Shown here one piece after another: positions 45,085 through 56,029 of a stretch of DNA of 64,000 nucleotides (position 1 is its first letter; every line of letters starts with the position of its first letter). Under the pieces are notes generated by a model. It made no database searches and was not told the DNA's origin. It was given only the letters and a program-made list of their open reading frames with translations. Source of the stretch: Polytrichum commune (lineage: Eukaryota; Streptophyta; Polytrichopsida; Polytrichales; Polytrichaceae); assembly GCA_950295325.1 (NCBI GenBank), contig OX485806.1, positions 36,892,001 through 36,956,000 on the forward strand. The letters are read 5' to 3'. Both the position numbers and the translations under genes were made by a program.

Positions 45085-45515
45085 AAATAAAGACCAGACT
45101 AGGGGAATAGAGGACCTTGCTAAAGTGTGTCAAATGGGCTCCAGAGCTTTAAAAAGAGCATCTGGTAGCTTGTTGTTTGCAAACTGAGCATCTCGACATG
45201 CTATCCCCAGTGATTGGGGAGAACCGGCAGTTAGTTACAAACGAACCAGTTGAGTTTGAGAAATAGCCGGTTGAAGTTCAAGACTGCAGGAAAATTACCC
45301 ATCATTTTTGAGGAATCTATAGAATATACCCCAATTTAATAAAGGAAAACCGAAGGATGTCAACATGTAACTGGCTGGACTTGCAAACACTAGGATCTCA
45401 ACTGATTATGCCCAAAAATCTCCCCGATCACTGGCTCTCCACTTTCCTGTGCTTTGAGTTTTTGATTTATGACGCATTTGTTGACCTTGCCTATACTGAA
45501 CCTGCATGAAAATCA
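45085..45515 (-). pseudogene. Exon-like segment of an unidentified gene, split by a MITE
   Basis: After a TTTTCATGCAG acceptor at about 45505, the minus strand reads VQYRQGQQMRHKSKTQSTGK and continues to KWRA, where the 226-bp MITE (45208-45433) begins. Beyond it the same frame resumes after one copy of the target site (CRDAQFANNKLPDALFKALE), meets a TGA, and stays protein-like (SSIPLVWSLFECAIQGLFNT). The insertion inside an apparent exon and the stop suggest a decayed gene. The family is not recognised. It may belong with the exon-like segments at 47108-47571. Confidence 0.4.
45208..45433. mobile_element. 226-bp hAT-like MITE
   Basis: The ends are inverted: CAGTGATTGGGGAGA at left and TCTCCCCGATCACTG at right. 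Flanks GCTATCCC and GCTCTCCA agree at 6 of 8 bases, consistent with an aged 8-bp TSD. Related copies are at 2606-2818 and 12060-12400. Confidence 0.8.
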
Positions 45516-45624
45516 ACCAAGTTATATGTAAAGATGCAAATACTAGAGAGATTTGACTGGCAACTCACTCACAATCTATGGCAAGATTTTCATCGCATGG
45601 TACAGGAGCATATGAGAATATGAT

Positions 45625-45958
45625 CAGGGTTGTCTATTGTGTCGTGACGGAGGGTAATCCCGGCATAATGTCGTGCCGTCACGACACGTATCCGTCACGA
45701 CATTATGCCGGATGCTGTCTTTATCCTGACGGACTTGAATTTTACCGATTTTCTTGTGTAATTACATTAACCCAATTCAGACACGTAGGATTTACAATGT
45801 CCACGTGTGATGACATGTCAGCAAAGTAAAGGTAAAGTGGGGAAAAATTTACTAGAGCCCGTCCGCCCCCCCGTCCGCCCCTGTTCCCGACCCCGTCCGC
45901 TCCGTTCCCAACCCCGTACGCCCCGTTCCCCCCCCCCGTCCGCTCCCCCGTCCGCCCC

Positions 45959-45993
<35 letters not shown>

Positions 45994-47071
45994 CCTTCCC
46001 CGTCCACCCCATTTTTTTAAAAAAAAATTCCCCCCCCCCTCCGTCCGCTCCCCCGTCCGCCCCAGTTTTTTTTTTCCCCCCCCCCCCTTCCCCGTCCGCC
46101 CCATTTTAAAAAAAAAAAATCCCCCCCCCTCCGTCCGCCCCATTCCCCCCCGTCCGCGCCCCGTTCCCCCCCCCGTCCGCCCCGTTCCCAACCCCGTCCG
46201 CCCCGTTCCCAACCCCGTCCGCCCCGTTCCCCCCCGTCCGCGCCGTTCCCCCCCGTCCGCGCCCCGTTCCTCCCCGTCCGGCCCAGTTTTTTTTTTTTTT
46301 TTTTTCCCCCCCCCCCCTTCCCCGTCCGCCCCATTTTTTTAAAAAAAAATTTCCCCCCCCTCCGTCCGCCCCGTTCCCAACCCCGTCCGCCCCGTTCCCC
46401 CCCCCGTCCGCTCCCCGTTCCCCCCCCGTCCGCGCCCCGTTCCCCCCCGTCCGCCCCGTTCCCAACCCCGTTCCCCCCCGTTCCCCCCCGTTCCCCCCCG
46501 TTCCCCCCCGTTCCCCCCCCGTCCCCCCCCGTCCCCCCCCGTCCCCCCCCGTCCCCCCCCGTCCCCCCCCGTCCGCCCCCGTTCCCGACTCCGTCCGCTC
46601 CGTTCCCCCCCCCCCCCGTCCGCCCCCGTTCCTAACCCCGTCCGCTCCGTTCCCCCCCCCCCCCCCCCCGCGTCCGCCCCCGTTCCCAACCCCGTCCGCT
46701 CCGTTCCCGACCCCGTCCGCTCCGTTCCCGACCCCGTCCGCTCCGTTCCCCCCCCACCCCCGTCCGCCCCACCCTTGTCCCCCGTCCGCCCCACACCCTC
46801 CTTAGTCGTTTTTTACTACTTTGATTTTAACAAAATGGTAAACAAAATGGCAAAATGATTTACCTGGCGCTAGGCATATCCACGACCACGTCGGCGTTTT
46901 CTGCCACATAGGACGCCACCTTGGCAAGAAGGTAAGTATTTTACCCACCCTAGTCCGTTCCCCCTATGTTGACCCTACGTGGACCCTATTGTGTCGTGAC
47001 GGAGGGGTCCGTCACGACACGACACGACATGACGGCACGACACCGTCATGACGTCGCGATAGACAACCCTG
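45625..47071. mobile_element. hAT-like element (1447 bp) built around a C-rich satellite
   Basis: The left end CAGGGTTGTCTATTGTGTCG pairs with the right end GACGTCGCGATAGACAACCCTG read in reverse. A perfect 8-bp duplication, AATATGAT, flanks it (45617-45624, 47072-47079). These are hAT signatures. Next to each end are palindromic clusters of GTGTCGTGACGGA/TCCGTCACGACAC, likely transposase-binding sites. It has no transposase. About 65% of it is the satellite at 45856-46795. Confidence 0.95.
45856..46795. repeat. C-rich satellite of CCCCGTCCGCCCCGTTCC-type units
   Basis: About 940 bp of short units made from CCGTCCGCCCC and CCCCGTTCC, with C runs, two long T tracts (about 45961-45993 and 46287-46306) and A tracts. 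The plus strand is almost purely pyrimidine. The Gly/Arg/Thr-rich minus-strand frames through it are artefacts of the repeat. Confidence 0.95.
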
Positions 47072-47107
47072 AATATGATAAAATGTAGTGGACTGTCAAG
47101 CACTTAC

Positions 47108-47571
47108 AATTCAGAGATGAAATAGTTAGGTGTGGACTCAATCTCAACCTCAAATGGGACACAGGTAGTGCATTGCAAAGGATCTGAAGGCAAGACGTAA
47201 TAAAACCCGTCAGAAATAAGACCCAAACCATGTAGCAGAGGTCTTACAGTCTGTTGTTGCATGGACAACTGAGTATGGAACTCTCTACCATTCATTCGAT
47301 GTTGAAAAACAAGCGCAAATCCTCTTCTTTCAATACGACCAACGAGATCAATACGGTAACTGCTCGTCTTATCAATCTGCAAAGAGCATATCAGAACAAA
47401 AACCCTGAGCACAACCCTTCCTCCACAACCCTCTTCAAACAAAAACTATATATATAAAATAAATAAATAAATAAATAAAACTAGATGGACTACAATAACA
47501 CAGGCACAGAAAGGAAAACAATGATTCACATCCATCAGCTCCTTGGTGGATAACTTGCAGATCCCTTTAAC
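47108..47571 (-). CDS. Two exon-like segments of an unidentified host gene
   Basis: Reading on the minus strand, a first segment (47571-47530, KGICKLSTKELMD) ends at GAT/GTGAATC. A second begins after the acceptor CTCTTTGCAG at 47376 (IDKTSSYRIDLVGRIERRGF ... LHGLGLISDGFYYVLPSD) and ends GAATT/GTAAGTG at 47108. Both splice signals are good, the join keeps the frame, and the second segment has no stop over about 89 codons. I do not recognise the protein. Giant copy 2 begins at 47572, right at the start of the first segment, so that exon may be interrupted by it. Confidence 0.5.
47455..47480. repeat. (AAAT)n microsatellite
   Basis: Six or so AAAT units within the putative intron. Confidence 0.85.
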
Positions 47572-47596
47572 ACTATATTCGGTATTTGGAGACTTT
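47572..47596 (+). repeat. Left terminal inverted repeat, giant copy 2
   Basis: Identical over 25 bp to 28464-28488. The base before it is C, whereas copy 1 has T. Confidence 0.92.
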
Positions 47597-47969
47597 TTGT
47601 TGATTATGAGACTATATAAGGATGCACATTTCAAAATTGGACCGGTAATGACGACTAAAAATCCCATATGTATAATGGTATGCTACTATTATTATACATA
47701 AAGGCATGGAAGTGAACAAAAATGTGAGGCATACATGAAAATAGTTGCGTATGAAAGACAACTCGTTATGAATGGAAGGGAAGATGCGAAGAATGAATGG
47801 AAGTTGAATGAATTAATTGGGATTGAAATACAATTATAATGGAAATACCATCAATGTCTTGAGTAACTTGCAATAGCATAGAAAGTAAGCACTTAAATAT
47901 GTTCTACACCTAAGCCCATTTAGGGAGTCCGTCCCACTAGTACGCTTCTAGTCACACTAGTCCGACCCA

Positions 47970-48278
47970 CTATTTTTTTTTTGCGGCTAAGTCCTTTTTT
48001 TTGGCGGCCTCCATGGCTCTAAAAATCTCAAGCCCACGACTGTATCCTTGTGTGTTGCCTGGACATGAATATGTGTCGTTCTTGCATGTTTCAGGACGCG
48101 CTCCCGAATTGTAAGAGGTGGTATTATAAGTAGAATGCGAGGGTGTTTGCGAAAGGGAACGTCTTGCGCTTCTCCGGAGGGCCAGACAACGATCGGACTC
48201 GGAAGATGCGGCCCTGAGGGCGTGCCTATCCAAGGAGGACGTGGAGGAGGGCCGGGCACCAAGTGAGTGGGTAGCCAC
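47970..48278 (-). CDS. Multidomain gene copy 2, last exon (F), Ser/Arg-rich tail
   Basis: It starts after TTGTTTCGCAG and ends at a stop after AAKKK. The length is exactly that of copy 1 (309 nt), with nearly the same residues (RRSARRSLSQTPSHSTYNTT; EIFRAMEAAKKKDLAAKKK). A competing frame is open through the same DNA (to 47987), but it is less alike between copies and Pro-rich, so I take it as a shadow. Confidence 0.6.
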   Translation of the reverse strand: MATHSLGARPSSTSSLDRHALRAASSESDRCLALRRSARRSLSQTPSHSTYNTTSYNSGARPETCKNDTYSCPGNTQGYSRGLEIFRAMEAAKKKDLAAKKK

Positions 48279-48430
48279 CTGCGAAACAACGTCATAGGAA
48301 GATAAGAATAGGAATGGAGTGGGGAAAATAATGAGGGCGGTTTGGGATGGGCGCTCGTAAAGAGAACGGCACGCAAACGGAAGACAAGGGAAGCAAAAGC
48401 GGGAAAGGGGTTTAGGGTTGAGGAGGGCAC

Positions 48431-48955
48431 CTTGGCTTTGGGGACGTCCATGCGGGGAACGGTGGGAACGAGGGGGGCGTCGACGGGAGCATCCGGAGCC
48501 GATGGAACTATTGCACTGTTGGATGGCGGGGGGGAGTCGAGGCGTGGAGGGCCCACGATGGCGGAGGACGTTGCGGGGGGAGGAACGGAGTCGGCGGGGG
48601 AGGTGTGGCAACGGGGGCCTTCCATGCGGAGACGCCGGCTCGGCCCGCGACGAGTGACGGTGTCGTCCTTAGAGGGCGAGAGGTGCCCCAAACGAACGAG
48701 CGTCCGTTTCTCCTTGGAGAGGGGGGAGGGCGACGGGGCATAGGCGCGGGCGACAAGTGCGGGGGGCGGGCTGTTGACGACGCCGTCGTCGACGCCGACG
48801 TCGCGGGAGTAATCCACGGCCGAGGCCGCGTCGACCGCCGAGAACTGGTAGAGGGATGGCATTTGGAAGTCCGTGACGTCGCGGGAAGGGGAGGCAGGTG
48901 GCGAGAGGGGACGGGAAGGGCCGTCGACCACAGGGGCGTCGCATATGGGGGCAGA
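48431..48955 (-). CDS. Multidomain gene copy 2, exon E, Pro/Ser-rich linker
   Basis: It follows a TTGACCATAG acceptor, ends AAG/GTGCCC as in copy 1, and stays in phase 0 (525 nt; copy 1 has 510). Conserved islands are APICDAPVVDG, SAVDAASAVDYSRDV and SPSPLSKEKRTLVRLGH. The rest is low-complexity and variable between copies, as for a disordered linker. Confidence 0.5.
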
Positions 48956-48963
48956 CTATGGTC

Positions 48964-49020
48964 AACAACAATCACAACAACAATCACAACAACAATCACA
49001 ACAACAATCACAACAACAAA
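48964..49020. repeat. CAACAACAATCA microsatellite in intron D-E
   Basis: Four to five 12-bp units. Copy 1 has a shorter AACAACAAT tract at 29840-29872. Confidence 0.85.
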
Positions 49021-49139
49021 AGACATCCAAAAACGAAGCAAGCATTAGTAAATGTGAACCACTTGATACAAAGCAAAGACATGGAGGCATTTCAAATCAA
49101 TTTATTGAGTTTGGCGAGCCTCATGATGCTCTTGAATAC

Positions 49140-49859
49140 ATTATCACGGGGGCTTAAACCCACATTGCCTATGGGGTTGGACCTAACAAAAAATGGTATG
49201 CTACCGGCGTGGACAACAAGCCTTCTAAGGTAAGGCGCTAGCGTATCGACCAAAAACGTGTCGTTCCTATCGCCGGTCCAAGTGGCGGGGAAGATGACGT
49301 TCCCCGGGGGGTTCAAGACGCTTTTGGTGGGGCTGTCGTCGACGAGGACGGTGTTCTCGGGGGTCGGCCACCACCCGTGGGGTACCCCCTGCAACCGGGG
49401 GATGCCCCGCCACAGTCTTGACCTCAGGACCTTGAGGAATTGTTGTCCTCCGCCACGACCGCCGAACTTTGGAACCGGCAGACCCTTTTCGTCGAGCAAT
49501 TCATCGCAATCCTCTTGGCCGAGGATGAGGCAAGGGCTCGGAAGATCGCGGAAGAGGAAGTCGACGATTGGCTTGGTGTTCTCCATGACCATGGAGCTCC
49601 ACACAATGACGTGAGCTACATCGAGCACCTCTCGAAGGAAGTCACGCAGGCCGGGACGGGCGCGGACAGCCTTGCGGTTAATGAGAGTGTCGAGCTCTCC
49701 ATCGTAGTCCCTTTCGTCGGGGTGACGGAAGGGACGCGTGGGGACCCGGGGGATGTGTTCGGTGTGACACAACACCCCGTTCAGGTCGAACACGACGAAC
49801 GGTTTGTTTCGGGTAAGACGTCCACTGGTCGAGGGTTTCCGACCTATCTCCGGGGGATC
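49140..49859 (-). CDS. Multidomain gene copy 2, exon D, FCP1/NIF-like HAD domain
   Basis: It has the same length as copy 1 (720 nt), with acceptor TTAATCACAG and putative donor AAT/GTATTC; reading through, the frame stops at 49092-49094. Motifs are FVVFDLNGVLCHTE, HVIVWSS and VDDSPTKSVLNPPGNVIFPA. The Asn for Asp substitution in DxDxT is shared with copy 1, so it pre-dates the duplication and is not decay. The domain is otherwise complete. Confidence 0.8.
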
Positions 49860-50420
49860 CTGTGATTAACAACTCGACTAGTTTAATTCTATGATCCAAT
49901 AAACAACATTGCATTGAGGAAAAGACGATTATGCGAGGAAAATAGTGCAAGGAGAATGTGGTCAAGTGCAGACTTGCGAACGAGCGTTCGTGAATGAAGG
50001 CTGGGGTGGCGCATCATTTACGAACGCTCGTTCGTGAGCGCGGATAGAAGCACATGTACGAACGCTCGTTCGTGAAGGAGGGTGAAAGTGGGCGTGAAAG
50101 TGTAATGATGCGCATGAACATACATAATACAAGATGCGATACGATATAATAAGTTTGGGAGATGCGACGCAGAGATCATCTGCTCATATATTAATTCGGT
50201 GAATATTTACAATTGTCTCACGTGATAATTTTTCACAGTTTCCTATGGCAAATACATGCCGTGTTCTACAAAATTTCTTGGGCTAAGGGTCCACGTAAAG
50301 AAGGGTCCTTGCACGCCTCGTGATGCTGATGGACAGGAACCGCCAAGAACACAACGCGCATGGGTTAGTGGTTACGAACGCGCGTTCGTCAAATGAGTGG
50401 TATTCTCAGAGGAGAGTTAC
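49860..50420 (-). repeat. Intron C-D with four palindromes, copy 2
   Basis: Palindromes at about 49976, 50021, 50059 and 50375. Three cluster towards the acceptor and one lies near the GTAACTC donor. Confidence 0.87.
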
Positions 50421-51881
50421 CTCGTCATCGGGGGGAGGGGCAGCGGCGCTGGACCGAGCAGTTCCCTCCTCTTCGATTAACGAACGCGCGTTCGTAATCC
50501 CCATTGGGCCAGCCGCCTCTGTCTCCATGGCGTCTGTGGCACGCTCCGACTGTGACGCCTGGGTCTGCACAATGTGATCCGCGTCGTCGTCGTCATCTCC
50601 GCCCAGGTCGAGAGTGTCCATGCGGACATCCTCCATCTCCGCGGATGGATGCCGTTCCAGGTCAGGGCTCTCAACGTCCATTCCTTGGACAGCTGCCGTG
50701 TCATTGGGGTTCCCCTGCGTTTCCTCCACAATGACCATGTCAGTGTGTTGCGCAGATTCATCGCCCTGCCTATGCACTACCCTCGGGACGACTGTCAAAG
50801 AGGCGGTGGCAGTGACTGAGGCCAGTCCTACCCTTGGAGGGGGAGGGGTTAGGACTGCCGGACCTGAAGATTCACGAACGCGCGTTCGTAAATCTTCGTC
50901 CTCGCGTATGGCAGCCCTTATCGCATCGTCCGAGTTGAAGGGGGTGGCAGTCAATTGAAGGGGCGGAGGACTCCCAGCTGGCGTTGGGTGTGGTGCTGGT
51001 GGGTGCGAAGGTCCTCCGGGGAACAGGCCTGGAAGGGGGGTATGGGAGGGGTATCCTCCAGGGAAGGGGTAAGGCTGTTGTGCTGGCGCCGAGAAGCTCT
51101 GCATATTTTTGAGCATCTCAAATATGGCGTCCGTCTTTGCTGCGGACTCCCGCAGCGCCTCCTGCATGCGGGCCATATTTCTTGCACTCTCCTCTGCCGC
51201 AGCCGCCATTTCCTCCTTCATTTTTTGCTCTAGCTTGGCATTCAGCTCGGCAACCGTCAACGCCTCCTCCTTCACACGCTTGTTCTTGTCGTAATCCACC
51301 CCTAGCTCCGCCATGATGTCCATGTCCCCTTCGTCCTCGTCGGACACCTCGATGATTGCTCCCTCCGGCAACTCCACGTATGGCGTCTTCTTCATCCTCC
51401 TCCTCGTGTTCCGGAAGTGGTCCAAGGATGGACGCGAGCGTTGGTCGAGGAGGTCGAGGGTCTCCATCCTCGGAACCACGACGGGCCTGGGAGACACTGA
51501 CGTCGAACAGCCGCCAGGTGTGCCGAAGGGTTCCGCACCCGACACTCTAGCGGGAAGGACATCCTGGGTTGTCCCAGCCGAGGATCCTGTATAGCCCCCC
51601 GGTGTCCCTTGGGGGTCAGACGGGTGACCCGCTGGCGCCAACATCCGTAAAGGAGTGATGTTGAACGACTGCAAGATGGCGTCCACGTCCACGTCCACGG
51701 AGGGGGCGGGCTCGTCCTCGTCTGTCTCCAAGCCCGGCATGCCTTCGTCGACGGGCATGCTGAAGTCCTCCCTGGGGACACACATGTCATCGAGGTCCAT
51801 TGTGGACGCTTTCACCCTGTGGACCTGGTATTCATCCTCGTCTTGGGCGTCAACGTAGTTATTGACGACCAACCCCAGCAT
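50421..51881 (-). CDS. Multidomain gene copy 2, exon C, acidic coiled-coil region
   Basis: It starts at GGTACAG/ATGCTGGGG and ends GATGACGAG/GTAACTC. The reading frame is open throughout (1461 nt). It has the same order as copy 1: MLGLVVNNYVDAQD continuing the methyltransferase-like motif, an acidic stretch, PRMETLDLLDQRSRPSLDHF, a basic block with TPYVELPEGAIIEVSDEDEG, a coiled coil (KEEALTVAELNAKLEQKMKE), then Pro/Gly- and Asp/Glu-rich sequence. Palindromes lie in frame at 50480-50499 (NARS) and 50873-50892 (RTRVRES), the same positions as in copy 1. Confidence 0.75.
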
Positions 51882-52048
51882 CTGTACCAACGTTCCAAAC
51901 ATGTCAGCATATACGAACGTGCGTTCGTAAACATCAACATTGAGACAAGGCCAGATCAACGCAAAGGGAAAAATGCCACAACTATTATAACATTTGAATC
52001 AATGACAATTACGAACGAGCGTTCGTAAATCTAAGAATGACAGCTTAC
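51882..52048 (-). repeat. Intron B-C with one palindrome near each end, copy 2
   Basis: ACGAACGAGCGTTCGT at about 52012 near the GTAAGC donor and ACGAACGTGCGTTCGT at about 51914 near the TTGGTACAG acceptor, matching the copy 1 layout. Confidence 0.88.
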
Positions 52049-53374
52049 CATGGCCGCGTACATGAACTTGCTGCCTCCAAAGATGTTGTAGACAGTCTCT
52101 CCACTGATTGCCAAACTCTGCAACACTGACACGTAGAACTCCAACCTGAGCTCCAACGCGGGGAAAACCGTGTACAGTGTCTCCTGCAACAGTTCCTTGG
52201 GAGGGGGGTGAGGGATGCTGTATATCTTCTTGAAAGTACTGTTTGCCTTCACAGGCGCTCTCCCATTTCTGAGAGCATTGTACGTTAAGAAGATCAAGCT
52301 GACAGCTCCCACCTGCTTGTTGCCCCTGGCCTCGTTGATGGCCACGATCCCTTCCGTTTTTGCGGGCACGTAGGTGCTGTGGTAGATGCTGTATTCAAAT
52401 TTGATGGTATTTTCGTACAGCTCAGTGACAATGGATAGCTTCTCCTGTTCCACTATCCAAAGCCATACGTGAGGCTCCCTCATTTCAGGCGATCTGTAGT
52501 CTTGAAACTTTGCCATGAAAGGGTTGTAGAAGGGAAAATCCTTTGCCCCTTGCCTCGCACCTCCTGGGATCCCCCTGAAATCAATCAGGGCAAATGGGCA
52601 ACCCCTGCGGTCCTCCCTCACCTCGGCCCTGCTGATGGTGCCGTCCCACTTAGAAAAAGTGGTCCTCTCCAGCCCGGTGGTTACCAAACAAAACCTGGCC
52701 ACTCCCTCGAATGTGGCCCTCCGCTTCCTCTCCAAAAACTTTATATACAACTCCACCTCCTGGGGATCTGTCTCTGCTTTCTTGGTCCGCTTGTTCCCCT
52801 TCAGCTTCAAGATGGAGGCGTGTTCCTTAACTAGCCTACGCATGGAAGAGCCGTTGATGTTATACCCGACCTTGAACTCCTTCCATCCAGCCCAGTTGAT
52901 GTCCCCGTCGGCCTGGAAGAGTTTGTACTCCGGGACTAGTGCGCCCAACTCCCTCATTGCGTTGGTCTTCAACTTGCGATGTTCGCACCACTCCTTGATG
53001 GAGTACGTTCCGGGCCTGTGCTTTGGCCTCTTCAAAAAAATCTTCGGGTAGGGGATTGTTCTCCCGACGGTGTTCCCAAGAGCATGAACTGCACATCTCT
53101 GCAATTCCGACTCCGTCAACCCCTGAAGCGGCCTAAAAAATTCCCTCAGCAGCGGAGGCGCTTCCCCAGTCTTCTCCTGATTATATTTTTCTTCAGTGTC
53201 GGGGTTGACGAGATCCCCCGCACTGTGAGCATCAAAAAATTGGGTCCACAAATCCCAGGTGTCTCTGTTGCAACAAATAAGCCGGAGCTCACCCTTCAGC
53301 TCGAGCACTGACTTCGTTGAAGTGGACTTCATGTCGATGGAAGAGAATTTGTCCACCATCGCATCGCAAAACGC
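52049..53374 (-). CDS. Multidomain gene copy 2, exon B, decayed N6/N4 methyltransferase-like
   Basis: Open over the same 1326 nt as copy 1, with conserved acceptor (CAG/GCGTTTTGCG) and donor (GCCATG/GTAAGC). It keeps ALIDFRGIPGG in the place of a DPPY motif, VWLWIVEQE downstream, and GETVYNIFGGSKFMYAAM at the end, continuing into MLGL of the next exon. Because both copies and the relic at 13.6 kb share these residues, the departures from the canonical motifs are inherited family features. Basic patches (KLKGNKRTKKAE) may bind DNA. Confidence 0.65.
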
Positions 53375-53490
53375 CTGCATTAGAAAGGAATGTCATTGGT
53401 CAATCAAATACGAACGCACGTTCGTAAATAAAATGATCAGGAATGTTCTAAAGGAACCTGAGAATTACGAACGCTCGTTCGTAAACTTAC
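53375..53490 (-). repeat. Intron A-B with one palindrome near each end, copy 2
   Basis: The GTAAGT donor is followed at once by TTTACGAACGAGCGTTCGTA (to about 53464); the second, ACGAACGCACGTTCGT, is at about 53410 before the acceptor. Confidence 0.9.
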
Positions 53491-54786
53491 CTTCCATTGT
53501 GGAGACTGGTTTTTCGCATTCTCCCTCTCCTTTGGTGGGCACCCGTGTGCCACCCACACGTCTCTCGCAGCCACTATGTTTGCTGCCCATGATGCCTCAA
53601 ACGCTTTGATCTTATTCCCAGAATTTAAAGATGTCGAAATTTTCCGGAGTTTGTCCCAGTCGTCTGACCACACCAGGAACGCCTTCCAGTAGCGCAGGTC
53701 CCCCTTCAGCTCATGCTGGAAGTTATCATCCTTGAGGATGATCTGCGATGCCTCCAGGCTGTGCTGTCCATCAATAATCCAGAACTCTCCATTCTGGATT
53801 CTTGCCCAATCTTTCTCCGTGGGACGGGAAGTGAAACCCTTTGGCATAACGCACACAGTTTGCCTATCCCACTTCACGTTATTCATCAAGTTGTTGATTT
53901 GCCACTTCACACCTCCGCTTTCACGTGACCTCACCACCCACTTGTTGGGGGATTTCTCGCATTTGAAGTAGTCCACGTTGAAGGTGAAGTGCCGTCCCAT
54001 GGGCCAGCAATCCTTCGAGTAATTGTTGAAGTCGCGAAGGATACGAGTCGCCTTTGCCGCATCAGGGTTTTCTCCCTTCTTCAAAGGGGTCGGCATGACA
54101 GGCGGCGAGTTGACCTCAGCTGTCTCCGTGACACCAGACTTCTCCATATCGTCCCGAGTTCTTTTAGATGGCGTGGAGTGTCTGCTTGGCCCCTCTGACA
54201 ATCTGCTAGCTGAAGGCACTGGCCGCGGCGCACTTCTAGAACCTCCTGCTCCGGATGCAGTAGGTTTTTTGGGACTCTTCTTCTTCTTGTTGGCCTCCAC
54301 GACGGCACTGTTATACTTGGACATATTTAGGGCCAGTGCAGTCAACTTCCTGGCTGTCCAATGCTGGCTGAGGCTGTACTTCGTGAAAAGGTTCACGAGG
54401 TCGAAATGCTTGGCATCCTCTACAACATTATTCTGTGCGTATGTATGGGAGAAAGGGTGCCTCCTGAAGTCCAGCAGGAGGTTGATGTGGTCTTTTTTGT
54501 TTTTCAAATCCAAGATAACAAAATCACCCTGTGCCTCTATGGATTCTATCTCCCATGTCTTCATCTGCACCCACTGCTCCGGCTGGTCTGGCCTTGTCTC
54601 CAACTCGTATGTGAATCTCAGGGCGAACAATCCACCCTCGATTTTCTCCGGGAGCGCCGTCCACTCCCCCATGAAGTCATCTTTGGGGACGTAATTATCG
54701 TTCCCATTGTCATCTGTCACTGACTCCGGAAGCCGATCCAACTGAACCGTGAACATTTCGATTGCGCTCCTGACTGGTCTAGCCAT
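53491..54786 (-). CDS. Multidomain gene copy 2, exon A, ParB-like (DGQHS) domain
   Basis: Exactly 1296 nt as in copy 1, from CAG/ATGGCTAGACC to TGGAAG/GTAAGT. It has the same architecture: N-terminal globular region, NLS-like KKKKSPKKP, Ser/Pro linker, then SPNKWVVRSRESGG and EFWIIDGQHSLEASQII. The linker differs most between copies, while the ParB-like block is nearly unchanged, a pattern suggesting selection on the domain. The upstream CAG again suggests a leader exon before the ATG. Confidence 0.75.
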
Positions 54787-54814
54787 CTGCAATGTAACAG
54801 ACACATTCAGAATT

Positions 54815-55530
54815 GCATTTACGAACGCGCGTTCGTTACTGGCATTTGCAGGTCGTCAATAAATTATTTATTATTGGCAAGACATCTGTTGGTTCTTGTT
54901 TACGAACGTTCGTTCGCAAATTTGGTTTGATTTCCAAGGTGTTATTCATTTTCAATAAATACGAACACGCGGTCGTATTTGAGTGCTGTGATGTTCATAT
55001 GGCGTAATCAAAAGGTGTAGGGTTCGTTTTTATTTTCATTTTTTGGGTTCATTTTTATTAGTTTTTGGGTACACATATTTGTGTCCATGCCTTTGTGTAG
55101 ATTTACGAACGCGCGTTCGCAAATCTTGGGTGTGTTTGGATCCCTGTTTACGAACGATCATTCGTAAATCTAGGATATTGATGTGATTCAGTGTTTGTTC
55201 ACGAACGGACGTTCGCAAATACAAGATGTTCCTTATTTAATCAATTACGAACGCACGTTCGTAAAAGTAGAAGGTGAGCGCGTATTTTACGAACGCACGT
55301 TCGGAAAATTAGAAGGTGAGTGGGTATTTTACGAACGCACGTTCGTAAAGGTGGAAAGTGAGTGGGTATTTTACGAACGCACGTTCGTAAAGGTAGAAGG
55401 TGAGTGGGTATTTTACGAACGCACGTTCGTAAAAGTAGAAGGTGAGTGCGTATTTTACGAACGTGCGTTCGTAAAAGTAAAGGGCTTGGTGTATTAGATG
55501 TATAAACGCCACATTTACGAACGATCGTTC
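54815..55530. repeat. Palindrome array 5' of the multidomain gene, copy 2
   Basis: About thirteen palindromes from 54822 to 55534, some with one-base changes in an arm (for example ACGAACACGCGGTCGT at 54962). Six of them form the regular 42-bp tandem array at 55245-55496. Confidence 0.9.
55245..55496. repeat. 42-bp tandem array, one palindrome per unit
   Basis: TTACGAACGCACGTTCGTAA starts at 55245, 55287, 55329, 55371, 55413 and 55455, six units at exactly 42 bp. The spacer is close to AAGTAGAAGGTGAGTGGGTA. Because 42 is divisible by three, an ORF with a 14-residue repeat appears on each strand; I regard these as artefacts. Confidence 0.95.
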
Positions 55531-55562
55531 GTAAATGTGGTCGTCTGTGTATGATAATAAAT

Positions 55563-55612
55563 GCTTTCCGTATATATACGTATACGTATACATACGTATA
55601 CGTATGTATGGG
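55563..55612. repeat. AT-rich palindrome cluster, copy 2
   Basis: TATACGTATACGTATA and neighbours stand where copy 1 has its TATACGAATTCGTATA triplet. Confidence 0.8.
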
Positions 55613-56029
55613 TTTATGAATGTTGCTATCGACATTGCTTGGATTTCTGCCTGCAACTCTTGATCAGAATGATGAAACACAAAGTGAAATATGTAATGAC
55701 AACAACATTGAGATTCAGTGATTAAGAATTCATAATGAAGGGGAAAGTCCTAATTCATACAAAACATGACAAAGCTCATAATGCATAAAACATGACACAT
55801 GGAATTCAACAAAGAACAATTTCAGATTGCAAAGAAGTGTTTTGAAAAGGAAACCTGTACTCACATTGAATTGTTGCAAACCCAAAACCTGCTGCCTGCT
55901 ACTCAGAAATCCAGAAACCTCACAAATGCATTGATTTCGCTTTCAAATGCAATTTCTACCCTCGCTCATTTCTCACACTCTCAAGCCTTCAGAATTTATT
56001 TACAAATCCTACAAATATTCTGATGTAAA

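Noticed and set aside
45742-46794. Long Gly/Arg-rich minus-strand ORFs
   Set aside because: They are translations of the C-rich satellite in all three frames; length and composition follow from the repeat.
55183-55680. ORFs with a 14-residue repeat (YERTFVKVEGE type)
   Set aside because: The repeat is the 42-bp palindrome array read in frame on both strands; no start context, splice site or conservation in copy 1.
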